A DNA stretch of 64,000 nucleotides, taken from positions 2,232,001-2,296,000 of the forward strand of contig NZ_JAGVQR010000001.1 of the NCBI RefSeq assembly GCF_018275325.1, written 5' to 3'. The DNA comes from Nocardioides palaemonis. Lineage in GTDB: Bacteria > Actinomycetota > Actinomycetes > Propionibacteriales > Nocardioidaceae. This document shows, piece after piece, positions 53,993 to 63,400 of the stretch. Within the stretch, counting starts at the first letter, position 1; every line of letters starts with the position of its first letter. A model generated the notes under the pieces. That model did not search any database, was not told the origin of the DNA, and saw only the letters and a list, made by a program, of their open reading frames with translations. The position numbers and the translations under genes are program-made.

Positions 53993-56628
53993 CAGGCTCC
54001 CCCTTCCAACGTGGCGATCACGGAGTCGATCTCGTCCGGCTTGACCAGGACGTCGCGTGCCTTGGAGCCCTCGCTGGGTCCGACGACCCCGCGGCTCTCC
54101 ATGATGTCCATCAGGCGGCCGGCCTTGGCGAAGCCCACGCGCAGCTTGCGCTGGAGCATCGAGGTCGACCCGAACTGGGTGGAGACGACGAGCTCGATGG
54201 CCTGGACCACGAGCTCCATGTCGTCGCCGATGTCGTCGTCGAGGTCGCGCTTGGACTCCTTCGGCGCCGTCACGTCCTCGACGTAGGTGGGCTCGAGCTG
54301 GTCCTTGCAGTGCTTGACGACCTGGTGGATCTCGGCCTCGGTCACCCAGGAGCCCTGGACGCGCACCGGCTTCGAGGCGCCCATCGGCAGGAAGAGGCCG
54401 TCACCCTGGCCGACGAGCTTCTCGGCGCCCGGCTGGTCGAGGATGACGCGGCTGTCGCCGAGCGAGCTGGTGGCGAACGCCAGCCGGGACGGCACGTTGG
54501 CCTTGATCAGGCCGGTGACGACGTCGACCGACGGGCGCTGCGTGGCGAGCACGAGGTGGATGCCGGCGGCGCGGGCGAGCTGGGTGATCCGGACGACCGA
54601 GTCCTCGACGTCGCGCGGGGCGACCATCATCAGGTCGGCGAGCTCGTCGACGATGACCAGGAGGTACGGGTAGGGCGACAGGGTGCGCTCGCTGCCCGGG
54701 GGCACCTCGACCTTGCCGGCACGCACCGCCTTGTTGAAGTCGTCGATGTGGCGGAACCCGAAGTTGGCCAGGTCGTCGTAGCGCATGTCCATCTCGCGCA
54801 CGACCCACGCCAGCGCCTCGGCGGCCTTCTTGGGGTTGGTGATGATCGGGGTGATCAGGTGCGGGACGCCCTCGTAGGCGTTCAGCTCGACCCGCTTGGG
54901 GTCGACCATGATCATCCGCACCTCGTCCGGGGTGGCCCGCATGAGGATCGAGGTGATCAGCGAGTTGATGAAGCTCGACTTTCCGGATCCCGTGGCACCG
55001 GCCACCAGCAGGTGGGGCATCTTGGCCATGTTGGCCACCACGAAGCCGCCCTCGACGTCCTTGCCGAGGCCGGCGACCATCGGGTGGTGGTCCGAGCGGG
55101 CGGTGTTGGAGCGGAGCACGTCGCCGAGGGAGACGATCTCCTTGTCGGTGTTGGGGATCTCGATGCCGATCGCGGACTTGCCCGGGATCGGGCTGAGGAT
55201 CCGCACGTCCGCGGAGGCCACCGCGTAGGCGATGTTCTTCGACAGCGCCGTGACCTTCTCGACCTTGACCGCCGGGCCGAGCTCGACCTCGTAGCGGGTG
55301 ACCGTCGGGCCGCGGGTGTAGCCGGTGACGGTGGCGTCGATGCCGAACTCGTCCATCACCTGCATCAGCCGCTCGACGACGGCGTCGCTGGCCTTCGACC
55401 GTGCCTTGTGGACCGAACCCGGCTTGAGGGCGGAGTTCTCGGGCAGCGAGTAGGTGATGTCACCGGAGAGCGCGAGCTGCTCGACGCGCGCGGGCAGCGG
55501 CGTGTGCGGCGGGGGCTCGACCGGACCGGTGTCGTCCTTGCCCGCGCCGGCGTCGACCGCCGGGCTGACCTCGGTCGGGGCGTCGGCGAACAGGTCGATG
55601 CCGTAGTCCTCGACCGGCTCCTCGTCGGCCTTCTTGCGCTTGCGCTTCTTCAGCTCGCGGTCCGACAGGACCGGGCTGTCGTAGGCCGGGTCGCCCATCT
55701 CGGGGTCGACGTCGTCGTCGAGCATCGACCGGCGGCGGGTGCGCACCGGCGTGGTGGCCGCGTCCTCGGTGGGGAGGTCGTCGGGGTGGGTGCGGCCCAG
55801 GGCACGGTCGCGGAGCTCGGCGAGCCGCGCAGGCACCTGGTAGACCGGGGTGGCGGAGATGATCAGCACGCCGAAGGTCATCAGCAGCGCGAGCAGCGGC
55901 ACCACGACGTAGGGCGTCTGCATCAGGTCGAGCAGCAGGCTCGAGGTGACGTAGCCGACCGCGCCGCCCGCGGACTGCAGGTTGGTCGCGTCGCCGAGCA
56001 CGGGCTGCGGGTTGCCGTTGGCGATGTGCACGATGCCGAGCAGGCCGAGGGCGAAGGCGGTCCACCCGATGACCTGGCGGCCCGCGGGTCCGTTGCGCTC
56101 CGGGTCGCGCAGGGTGCGCCAGCCGGCCCACACGAGGAACAGCGGCACCAGCCAGCCGACCTTGCCGACCGCGCCCGAGGTCACCGAGCGGGCGAGGTCC
56201 ATCACGCCGCCGGGGAGCTGCCACCACACGGCGGCGCCCACCACGGTCGCGAGGCCCAGCAGGAACAGCCCCACGCCGTCGCGCCGGTGCTCGGGGTCGA
56301 GGTCGCGGGCGGACTGCCCGACCGAGCGGGCGACCGCGCCGACGCCGTGCGCCAGCCCGAGCCAGATCGCGGCGACCGCGTGCCAGAGCGCGCCGAACAC
56401 GCGTGACACCGGCCCCGGGCCGTTGCGCACGGCACGGGGTGCGGGACGCGCGGCGGGGCGGCGCTTGGACGCGCTCGATCCGCTCCGCCCCTTCGCCGCG
56501 GAGGCGCGAGGGGCGGGACGCTTGGTGCTGGTACTCCGTGATCGGGTGCTCGACCCACTGGTGCTGCGCTTGGTTCCAGACGTGCTCGAGCTCCGCGACC
56601 CCGGCGGGGAAGACGTACGGGTCGCCAT
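53992..56628 (-). CDS. ftsK: DNA translocase FtsK
   Basis: An 878-residue FtsK/SpoIIIE protein. A Ser/Lys/Arg-rich N-terminus, four to five membrane helices (residues 75-250), an acidic linker, the motor domain with Walker A GATGSGKSSF at about residue 545 and Walker B YLLVIVDELADLM, and the C-terminal gamma winged helix (STSMLQRKLRVGFAKAGRLMDIMESRGVV). Pumps chromosome DNA through the septum to allow final segregation. Confidence 0.97.
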   Translation of the reverse strand: MATRTSSPPGSRSSSTSGTKRSTSGSSTRSRSTSTKRPAPRASAAKGRSGSSASKRRPAARPAPRAVRNGPGPVSRVFGALWHAVAAIWLGLAHGVGAVARSVGQSARDLDPEHRRDGVGLFLLGLATVVGAAVWWQLPGGVMDLARSVTSGAVGKVGWLVPLFLVWAGWRTLRDPERNGPAGRQVIGWTAFALGLLGIVHIANGNPQPVLGDATNLQSAGGAVGYVTSSLLLDLMQTPYVVVPLLALLMTFGVLIISATPVYQVPARLAELRDRALGRTHPDDLPTEDAATTPVRTRRRSMLDDDVDPEMGDPAYDSPVLSDRELKKRKRKKADEEPVEDYGIDLFADAPTEVSPAVDAGAGKDDTGPVEPPPHTPLPARVEQLALSGDITYSLPENSALKPGSVHKARSKASDAVVERLMQVMDEFGIDATVTGYTRGPTVTRYEVELGPAVKVEKVTALSKNIAYAVASADVRILSPIPGKSAIGIEIPNTDKEIVSLGDVLRSNTARSDHHPMVAGLGKDVEGGFVVANMAKMPHLLVAGATGSGKSSFINSLITSILMRATPDEVRMIMVDPKRVELNAYEGVPHLITPIITNPKKAAEALAWVVREMDMRYDDLANFGFRHIDDFNKAVRAGKVEVPPGSERTLSPYPYLLVIVDELADLMMVAPRDVEDSVVRITQLARAAGIHLVLATQRPSVDVVTGLIKANVPSRLAFATSSLGDSRVILDQPGAEKLVGQGDGLFLPMGASKPVRVQGSWVTEAEIHQVVKHCKDQLEPTYVEDVTAPKESKRDLDDDIGDDMELVVQAIELVVSTQFGSTSMLQRKLRVGFAKAGRLMDIMESRGVVGPSEGSKARDVLVKPDEIDSVIATLEGGA

Positions 56629-56731
56629 GGTCCGACCCTACGGCCCCGTCACACCCGCCCCATGGATCACAGCAGTGCGTGTCGTGGCGTCCCGGCACCT
56701 GTGGGACACGGGAGAGGAAAGTATTCGGTCA

Positions 56732-56798
56732 GGGGCTTCCTGACCGAGCGGTCGGGTGCTTATGGTGACCCGGATCACTCGGGGCTGTCCCGGGTGCG
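56732..56798 (+). promoter_or_regulatory. Promoter/operator of the first M4 peptidase gene
   Basis: Conserved parts in order are GGGGCTTCC (56732-56740), 20 bases, TATGGT (-10-like, 56761-56766) overlapping GTGA-N6-TCAC (56765-56778), and a 26-nt block ending GTCCCGGGTGCG (56773-56798). All recur with the same spacing at 60362-60428. GGAGG before the GTG at 56824 is a good ribosome site. Confidence 0.65.
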
Positions 56799-56823
56799 CA
56801 CATCATCCCCGGAGGAAGATCAC

Positions 56824-59800
56824 GTGAAGCTTCTCGGGCAAGGGTTGTCCCTTGCACTCCTCGCCGCGGGCATCGCCGCGGTACCCGCAGCGTCGGTCCA
56901 GGCCCAGCCGGCCGGATCCGACGACGTCGTGTCCCAGCTCCGCCAGGAGGCCAACACCTCGGTCTCCGTCAGGCGCTCCCCCGCCACCGGCAAGGTCACC
57001 TTCCTGACCGCCAACGGCCGCACCGGCGACCTGCTCCCCGGTGTCGCCGCGAAGTCCGGCAAGGACGCGGTGGCCAAGGCCGGCGAGTACGTCGACCGCT
57101 ACGCCGCCGCGTTCGGCGCCCGCGCCGACGAGCTCGAGCAGTCGCGTGTCACCACGGACGGCAACGGCACCACCGTCACCTACCAGCAGGTCTACCGCGG
57201 CATCCCGGTCTACGCCGGTGAGCTGAAGGTCAGCGTCGACGCCCAGGGCGACCTGGTCGGCGTGGCCGGCAACGCGGTCCCCGACCTCGACCTCTCGGTC
57301 ACCCCGAAGGCCAGCGCCGCCAAGGCCGGCGCCCAGGCCGTGCGGTGGGTCAGGTCCGACCCGCCGAGCGAGGCCGACGGCAGCGGCGCGGCCGACACCT
57401 CCGGGATCAAGGCCGACCCGCAGCTGGTCGTCTACCGCAAGGGCCTCGTCAAGGGCGAGCCCGGCGAGGCGGTCCTCGCCTACCAGGTCGAGGTCAGCAA
57501 CGCCAAGAACATCCGCGACGTCGTCGTGCTCGACGCGCAGACGCTCAAGATCATCAACCGCTACTCCCTCGTGCACGGCGCGCTCGACCGCGAGCTCTAC
57601 GAGCTCAACCCGGGCACCACGCCGGTGTGGTCGGAGGGCGACGCGTTCCCGGGCGGCCTCAACGAGGACCAGCAGAACCTGGTGAACTCCGCGGGCGAGT
57701 CCTACTGGCTCTACTCCAACGCCTTCGGCCGCGACTCCTACGACGGCGCCGGCGCCACGATGAAGACGGTCAACAACGACCCGACCATCGACTGCCCCAA
57801 CGCCAACTGGAACGGCACCACCACCAACTACTGCGACGGCGTCACCTCCGACGACGTCGTGTCGCACGAGTGGGGCCACGCCTACACCGAGTACACCTCC
57901 GGCCTGATCTACCAGTACCAGTCGGGTGCGCTCAACGAGTCCTACTCCGACGTCTGGGGCGAGACCCTCGACCAGATCAACGGTCGCGAGGACGAGGGCG
58001 AGAGCTTCATGACCCCGCGTCCCGAGGGCTGTGACGTCACCGCCCCCGCCGGCATCACGATGAACATCACCGCGCCGGCGACCCGTGAGTGCACGGCCGT
58101 GGAGGCCGGCTTCGGCCCGGGCTTCAGCACGACCCCGACCACCGCGACCGTCCTGGTCGCGACCGACGCCGCCAACGCGACGGGTCCGTCCACGACCGAC
58201 GGCTGCACGGCGTTCACCAACGCCGGCGCGATCGCGGGCAAGTACGCCTACGTGGACCGCGGCACCTGCTCGTTCCAGGTCAAGGTCGACAACGCCGTCG
58301 CGGCGGGTGCCACCGGCCTCGTCATCGGCAACAACAACGTCGACTTCCCGATCAGCCCGGCCGGCACCGCCGACATCCCGGGCGTCATGGTCGGCCAGGA
58401 CGACGGCGTGGTCTTCAAGGCCAACGGCACCTCCACGGTCAGCATCGCGGCCGAGGACACCACCGGCCGCGCCGACTCGACCCGCTGGCTGATGGGCGAG
58501 AAGTCCACCGCCTTCGGTGGCGCGATCCGCGACATGTGGTCGCCCACCTGCTACGGCGACCCGGCCAAGGTCACCGACGCCGAGTACAAGTGCGACCCGG
58601 CCCTGACCGACGCCGGCGGCGTGCACAGCAACTCGGGCGTGCCCAACCACGCCTACGCGCTGACCGTCGACGGCGGCACGTTCAACGGCCAGACCATCTC
58701 GGGCATCGGGCTCGACAAGGCCGCCAACATCTGGTGGCGCGCCCAGACGGCGTACCTCACCCCGGCGTCGAACTTCACCGACGCCGCGGACGCCTTCGAG
58801 CAGTCCTGCGCCGACCTCGTCGGCCAGCCGATCAACAAGCTGAGCACCACGCCGAACGCCGGTCAGGTCGCCACGACCCCGATCACGGCCGACGACTGCG
58901 CCCAGCTGACCAAGGCCGTCGCCGCGGTCGAGATGCGGACCGAGCCGGTGCGCTGCGACTTCCAGCCGCTGCTCGCCAAGAACGCCCCCAACCCGTGTGG
59001 TGAGGGCTTCGTCAGCGACGCGATCTGGAGCGAGGACTTCGAGGACGGCCTGGCCGGCTGGACCGCCTCGCAGGAGATCGCCGACATTCCCGAGTTCGAC
59101 TACGCGGGTGGCTTCGGCAAGCCGTGGGAGTCCGTCGCGAAGGCGCCCGGCGGCCACGCCACCAAGGTCGCCTACGGCCCGACGCCCGACCTCGGCTCGT
59201 GCACCGGCGACGGTGGCGACGACTTCTCCAGCCGTGACTCCATCACCTCGCCGATCGTCGAGCTCCCGGACACCCTCCGGACGCCGCGCCTCACCTTCGA
59301 CCACTACGTGGCGATCGAGAGCGGCTACGACGGCGGCAACGTCAAGGTCAGCGTCAACGGTGGCTCCTTCGAGACCATCCCGGCCGAGTCCTACGTGTTC
59401 AACGCCCCGGGCCAGATCTTCACCCTGGGCCAGGGCAACACCAACCCGCTCCAGGGCCAGGACGGCTTCACCGGCGTCGACGGTGGCCAGGCCAAGGGTT
59501 CGTGGGGCCAGTCGCAGGTGGACATCGAGTCCCTCGGCATCGAGCCGGGCGACACCGTGCAGTTCCGCTTCGACATCGGTCGCGACGGCTGCGGCGGCAT
59601 CGACGGCTGGTACATCGACAACGTCCAGCTGATCCAGTGCAAGCTGGCCACCGAGATGACGGCCGTGCACCTGCCCGAGCCCTCCACCTTCGGTGAGGCG
59701 TCCGCGGTCCAGGTGAAGGTCTCGCGCAAGGGCAACGTCGGCTCGGCCCCGACCGGCGACGTCACCCTGACCAAGGCCGACGGCTCGACCGTCGCCAGCG

Positions 59801-60240
59801 GCACCCTCGACGGCGGGGCGGCGACCATCGCGCTCCCGGCGGACCTGCCGGTCGGCGTGCACACGCTGACCGCGACCTACTCCGGCGACGTGACGCTGGC
59901 CTCGGCCACCGCCAAGGTCACGGTGACGGTCAAGGCGGCTCCCGGCCAGGAGAAGGCCGGCTCGCGGACCTCTGCCTCGGTGAAGCCGAGCAAGCCGCGG
60001 TTCCGGCAGGACTTCAAGGTCGTCACGAAGGTGAAGTCGCGCGACGGCAAGCCCACCGGGAAGGTCGTCGTCCGCATCGACGGCAAGAAGGTCGGCACCG
60101 CCAAGATCCGCAAGGGTCGCGTGGTCATCACGGTGCGCAAGGACCTGAAGGTCGGCACGCACAAGCTCGTCGCGATCTACAAGGGCTCCGACACCGTGAA
60201 GCGCAGCAAGGACAAGCTCACCTTCCGGGTCGTCCGCTGA
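56824..60240 (+). CDS. Secreted M4-type metallopeptidase with PA domain and Ig-like repeats (copy 1)
   Basis: An 1138-residue exported protease. Signal peptide (1-28), FTP/PepSY propeptide (about 45-250), M4 catalytic domain with HEWGH (348-352) and the zinc Glu at 372 (GALNESYSD); catalytic His 601 (GGVHSNSGVPNH). A PA domain (about 425-535, VDRGTCSFQVKVDNA) sits inside the catalytic domain between E372 and H601. Then comes a beta-sandwich region (WSEDFEDGLAGW, NVKVSVNGGSFE), an Ig-like domain, and a basic Ig-like C-terminus (GKVVVRIDGKKVG). Extracellular protein breakdown is likely. Paralogue follows. Confidence 0.9.
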   Translation: MKLLGQGLSLALLAAGIAAVPAASVQAQPAGSDDVVSQLRQEANTSVSVRRSPATGKVTFLTANGRTGDLLPGVAAKSGKDAVAKAGEYVDRYAAAFGARADELEQSRVTTDGNGTTVTYQQVYRGIPVYAGELKVSVDAQGDLVGVAGNAVPDLDLSVTPKASAAKAGAQAVRWVRSDPPSEADGSGAADTSGIKADPQLVVYRKGLVKGEPGEAVLAYQVEVSNAKNIRDVVVLDAQTLKIINRYSLVHGALDRELYELNPGTTPVWSEGDAFPGGLNEDQQNLVNSAGESYWLYSNAFGRDSYDGAGATMKTVNNDPTIDCPNANWNGTTTNYCDGVTSDDVVSHEWGHAYTEYTSGLIYQYQSGALNESYSDVWGETLDQINGREDEGESFMTPRPEGCDVTAPAGITMNITAPATRECTAVEAGFGPGFSTTPTTATVLVATDAANATGPSTTDGCTAFTNAGAIAGKYAYVDRGTCSFQVKVDNAVAAGATGLVIGNNNVDFPISPAGTADIPGVMVGQDDGVVFKANGTSTVSIAAEDTTGRADSTRWLMGEKSTAFGGAIRDMWSPTCYGDPAKVTDAEYKCDPALTDAGGVHSNSGVPNHAYALTVDGGTFNGQTISGIGLDKAANIWWRAQTAYLTPASNFTDAADAFEQSCADLVGQPINKLSTTPNAGQVATTPITADDCAQLTKAVAAVEMRTEPVRCDFQPLLAKNAPNPCGEGFVSDAIWSEDFEDGLAGWTASQEIADIPEFDYAGGFGKPWESVAKAPGGHATKVAYGPTPDLGSCTGDGGDDFSSRDSITSPIVELPDTLRTPRLTFDHYVAIESGYDGGNVKVSVNGGSFETIPAESYVFNAPGQIFTLGQGNTNPLQGQDGFTGVDGGQAKGSWGQSQVDIESLGIEPGDTVQFRFDIGRDGCGGIDGWYIDNVQLIQCKLATEMTAVHLPEPSTFGEASAVQVKVSRKGNVGSAPTGDVTLTKADGSTVASGTLDGGAATIALPADLPVGVHTLTATYSGDVTLASATAKVTVTVKAAPGQEKAGSRTSASVKPSKPRFRQDFKVVTKVKSRDGKPTGKVVVRIDGKKVGTAKIRKGRVVITVRKDLKVGTHKLVAIYKGSDTVKRSKDKLTFRVVR

Positions 60241-60270
60241 CCCAGCGAGGCTGAGCAACCGCACCACCGG

Positions 60271-60304
60271 CGAGGCCCCGACGGACATGTCCGTCGGGGC
60301 CTCG
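60271..60304. terminator. Perfect palindromic terminator
   Basis: A 34-bp perfect palindrome (17-bp arms, CGAGGCCCCGACGGACA and its complement) between the two peptidase genes. It should isolate them, so each probably has its own promoter. Confidence 0.75.
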
Positions 60305-60361
60305 TCGCGTCCGCGGACGATGTGCGGCTCGCGGTGCACGGCTCGGGAAAATCCACTCCTC

Positions 60362-60428
60362 GGGGCTTCCCGCGCGCCACTCCGTCTCCCTAAGGTGTGC
60401 CAGATCACTCGGGGATGTCCCGGGTGCG
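60362..60428 (+). promoter_or_regulatory. Promoter/operator of the second M4 peptidase gene
   Basis: Matches the block before the first peptidase: GGGGCTTCC (60362-60370), 20 bases, TAAGGT (60391-60396) overlapping GTGT-N6-TCAC (60395-60408), and a 26-nt block (60403-60428) that differs from the other at one base. The left half-site is GTGT instead of GTGA. The sequence between the motifs has diverged, so these elements are probably under selection. Confidence 0.65.
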
Positions 60429-60445
60429 AGCGAGAGGTAGAACTC

Positions 60446-63400
60446 GTGAAGCAGCCCAACCGAGGCCAGGGCCTGACCCTCGGCCTCGCTCTCATCGCCG
60501 CCGGGCTCGCCGCCCAGCCGCTCGTCGCGGCCCAGGCGGCCCCGACGAGCAAGGCGGAACAGTCGGTCGTCAGCCGGCTGAAGGACGCCGCGGCCGGCAA
60601 GGTCGACCTCCGGTCCAACCCCGCCACCGGTCGCGTCGGGTTCGCCCGCGCGGACGGCACCGGCCAGGACCTGCTCCCGGCCGTCGCGGCCGAGGGCCGC
60701 CAGGGCGCGATCGCCAAGGCGTCGGCCTACCTCGACGACTACGCCACCGCCTTCGGCGCGCGGCCCGGCGAGCTGCGCCAGACCGAGGTCTACGCCAGCA
60801 AGGCCGGCTGGTCGATCACCTTCGCCCAGTCCTACCGGGGCGTCCCGGTGTTCGGCGGCGAGCTGAAGGCGTTCGTCGACCGCGACGGCGACCTCACCGC
60901 CGTCAACGGCTTCGCCGCCCCCGACCTCTCCCTCGACGTGACCCCCGGACTGTCGCAGCAGGAGGCCTCGGCGAAGGCGCTGCAGGCGGTCAGCGCCAAG
61001 CCGGCCGGCTACGAGGACGGCGGTCCCAGCGGGTTCCGCAAGGGCCTCCAGGTCCGCTCCGCCGACCTGGTCGTCTACCGCACCGGCTCCCCGCGCGGCA
61101 TCGAGGGCGAGGCGAAGCTCGCCTGGGCCGTCGAGGTCTGGAACAAGAAGTCGGTGCGCGAGACGCTCATCCTCGACGCCGCCAGCGGCAAGCCCCTGAA
61201 CCGCTGGTCGATGATGGCCGACGCGCTGGACCGCGAGCTCTACGAGGCCTTCGTCAACGACAACGGCACCCCGAGCGACCCCAACGACGACTTCGTCGAC
61301 GCCGACCAGGTCTACACCGAGGGGCAGGACTTCCCCGGCGGCCTCGACCAGGACCAGCAGAACGAGGTCCTCGGCACCGGCGAGGCCTACTGGCTGTTCC
61401 GCAACACCTTCGGCTACAACGCCTGGGACGGCCAGGGCGGCAAGATGATCACGGTCAACAACGACCCGACCATCGACTGCCCCAACGCCAACTGGAACGG
61501 CGTCACCACCAACTACTGCTCCGGCGTCACCGGTGACGACACCGTCGCCCACGAGTGGGCTCACGCCTACACCGAGTCGACCTCGGGCCTGATCTACCAG
61601 TGGCAGGCCGGCGCGATGAACGAGGCGTACTCCGACATCTGGGGCGAGACCGTCGACATGCTCAACGACCGCATGAACGACGTCGGCGAGCCGAACTCCG
61701 ACGGCGGCAACGTCCCGCGCACGGCGGGCAACTGCTCGCAGTACACCCGCTCGCTCACGGTCATGACGATCACCGCTCCCGCGGAGGTCGCCGGCGACTG
61801 CGAGAACGTCCCGGCCTCCTTCGGCCCGGTCATCACCGAGACGCCGGTCAACGCGACCGCCGTCGTCGGCACCGACGCCGCCGACGCCGACGGACCGTCG
61901 ACCACCGACGGCTGCTCGCCGCTGACCAACGCCGCCGCCATCGACGGCGACTGGGTCTACGTCGACCGGGGCACCTGCCCGTTCGCCACGAAGATCGCGA
62001 ACGCGGAGGACGCGGGCGCGAGCGGCATCGTCGTCGGCAACACCCCGACCGGCGCGCTGGGCTCCATCGCGGGCCAGTCCGACCTCTACGGCGTCATGGT
62101 CTCCAACGCCGACGGCGAAAAGTTCAAGCAGGCCGGCACCACGAGCTTCACCATCGCGGCCGAGCCGTCCGACGCCGACCCGACCAACCGCTGGCTCTCC
62201 GGCGAGTCGGACCCGGCCTTCGGCGGGGCGATCCGCGACATGTGGAACCCGAACTGCTACGGCGACCCGGGCAAGGTCTCGGACCAGGAGTACGTCTGCG
62301 GCAGCGAGGACTCCGGCGGCGTCCACACCAACTCCGGCGTGGTCAACCGCACCTTCGCGCTCCTCGTGGACGGCATGGACGGACAGGGCACCGGCATCGG
62401 GCTCGACAAGGCCGCGTGGCTGTTCTGGCACACCCAGACCAACTACCTCACGCCCACGTCGTACTTCCCCGACCTGGCCGACGGCCTCGAGGCCTCCTGC
62501 CAGGACCTGCAGGGCATCGCCCTCGACAAGGCCACCGTGGGCAACCCGCAGCTGGCCGACGGCTCCGACGGCGCCTTCAGCGCCGGCGTGATCGCGGGCG
62601 GCACGACCGAGGCGGACTGCGCCATCCTCGCCGACGTCATCGCCGAGACCGAGCTGCGCCTCGACCCGAGCGCGGAGTGCGACTGGCAGCCGCTGCTCAA
62701 GCCCGGCGCCCCGGAGCTCGGCTGCGGTGCGGGCACCACGACCTCCACCACGTGGTCGGAGGACTTCGAGGACGGCCTCGCCGGCTGGACCCAGGACGAG
62801 GAGGTCGGCTCGCCGGTCTCCGAGGGCATTGCGTGGGAGGCCTCGACCGAGGCTCCCGAGCACACCGGCGGCGTCGCCTTCGGCCCCGACCCGGTGGCCG
62901 GCAACTGTGGCGCACCCGGCGACCTCACCAGCCGCAACGGCCTGATCTCACCCGCCATCACGGTGCCGGCCGGCACCACGCCGCGCCTGCAGTGGGACCA
63001 CTACATGGCCTCCGAGGCGACGTGGGACGGCGGCAACGTCAAGGTCAGCGTCAACGGCGGTGAGTTCGCCCAGGTGCCGAACGAGGCGTACCTGTTCAAC
63101 GCGCCCGGCGGCACGATGGACCCCGACCAGGGCCCGATGGGCGGCGAGGCCGCCTGGACCGGCACCGACGGCGGCCAGCTCGGCGGCTCGTGGGGCACCT
63201 CGGTCATCGACCTCGCCCAGGTGGCGAAGGCCGGCGACTCGGTGAAGTTCCGCTTCGACATGGGCCGCGACGGCTGCAACGGCGTCGAGGGCTGGTACGT
63301 CGACAACGTCAAGGTGCAGGTCTGCAGCACGGGCACCACGCCCACCACGCCGCCGACCACCACCCCGACGCCCACGCCCACGCCGACGCCCACCCCGGCG

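Noticed and set aside
56803..60717. A 1304-codon minus-strand frame opposite the first M4 peptidase gene
   Set aside because: Mirror frame of the real, signal-peptide-bearing peptidase; repetitive R/G/V/D composition and no domain.
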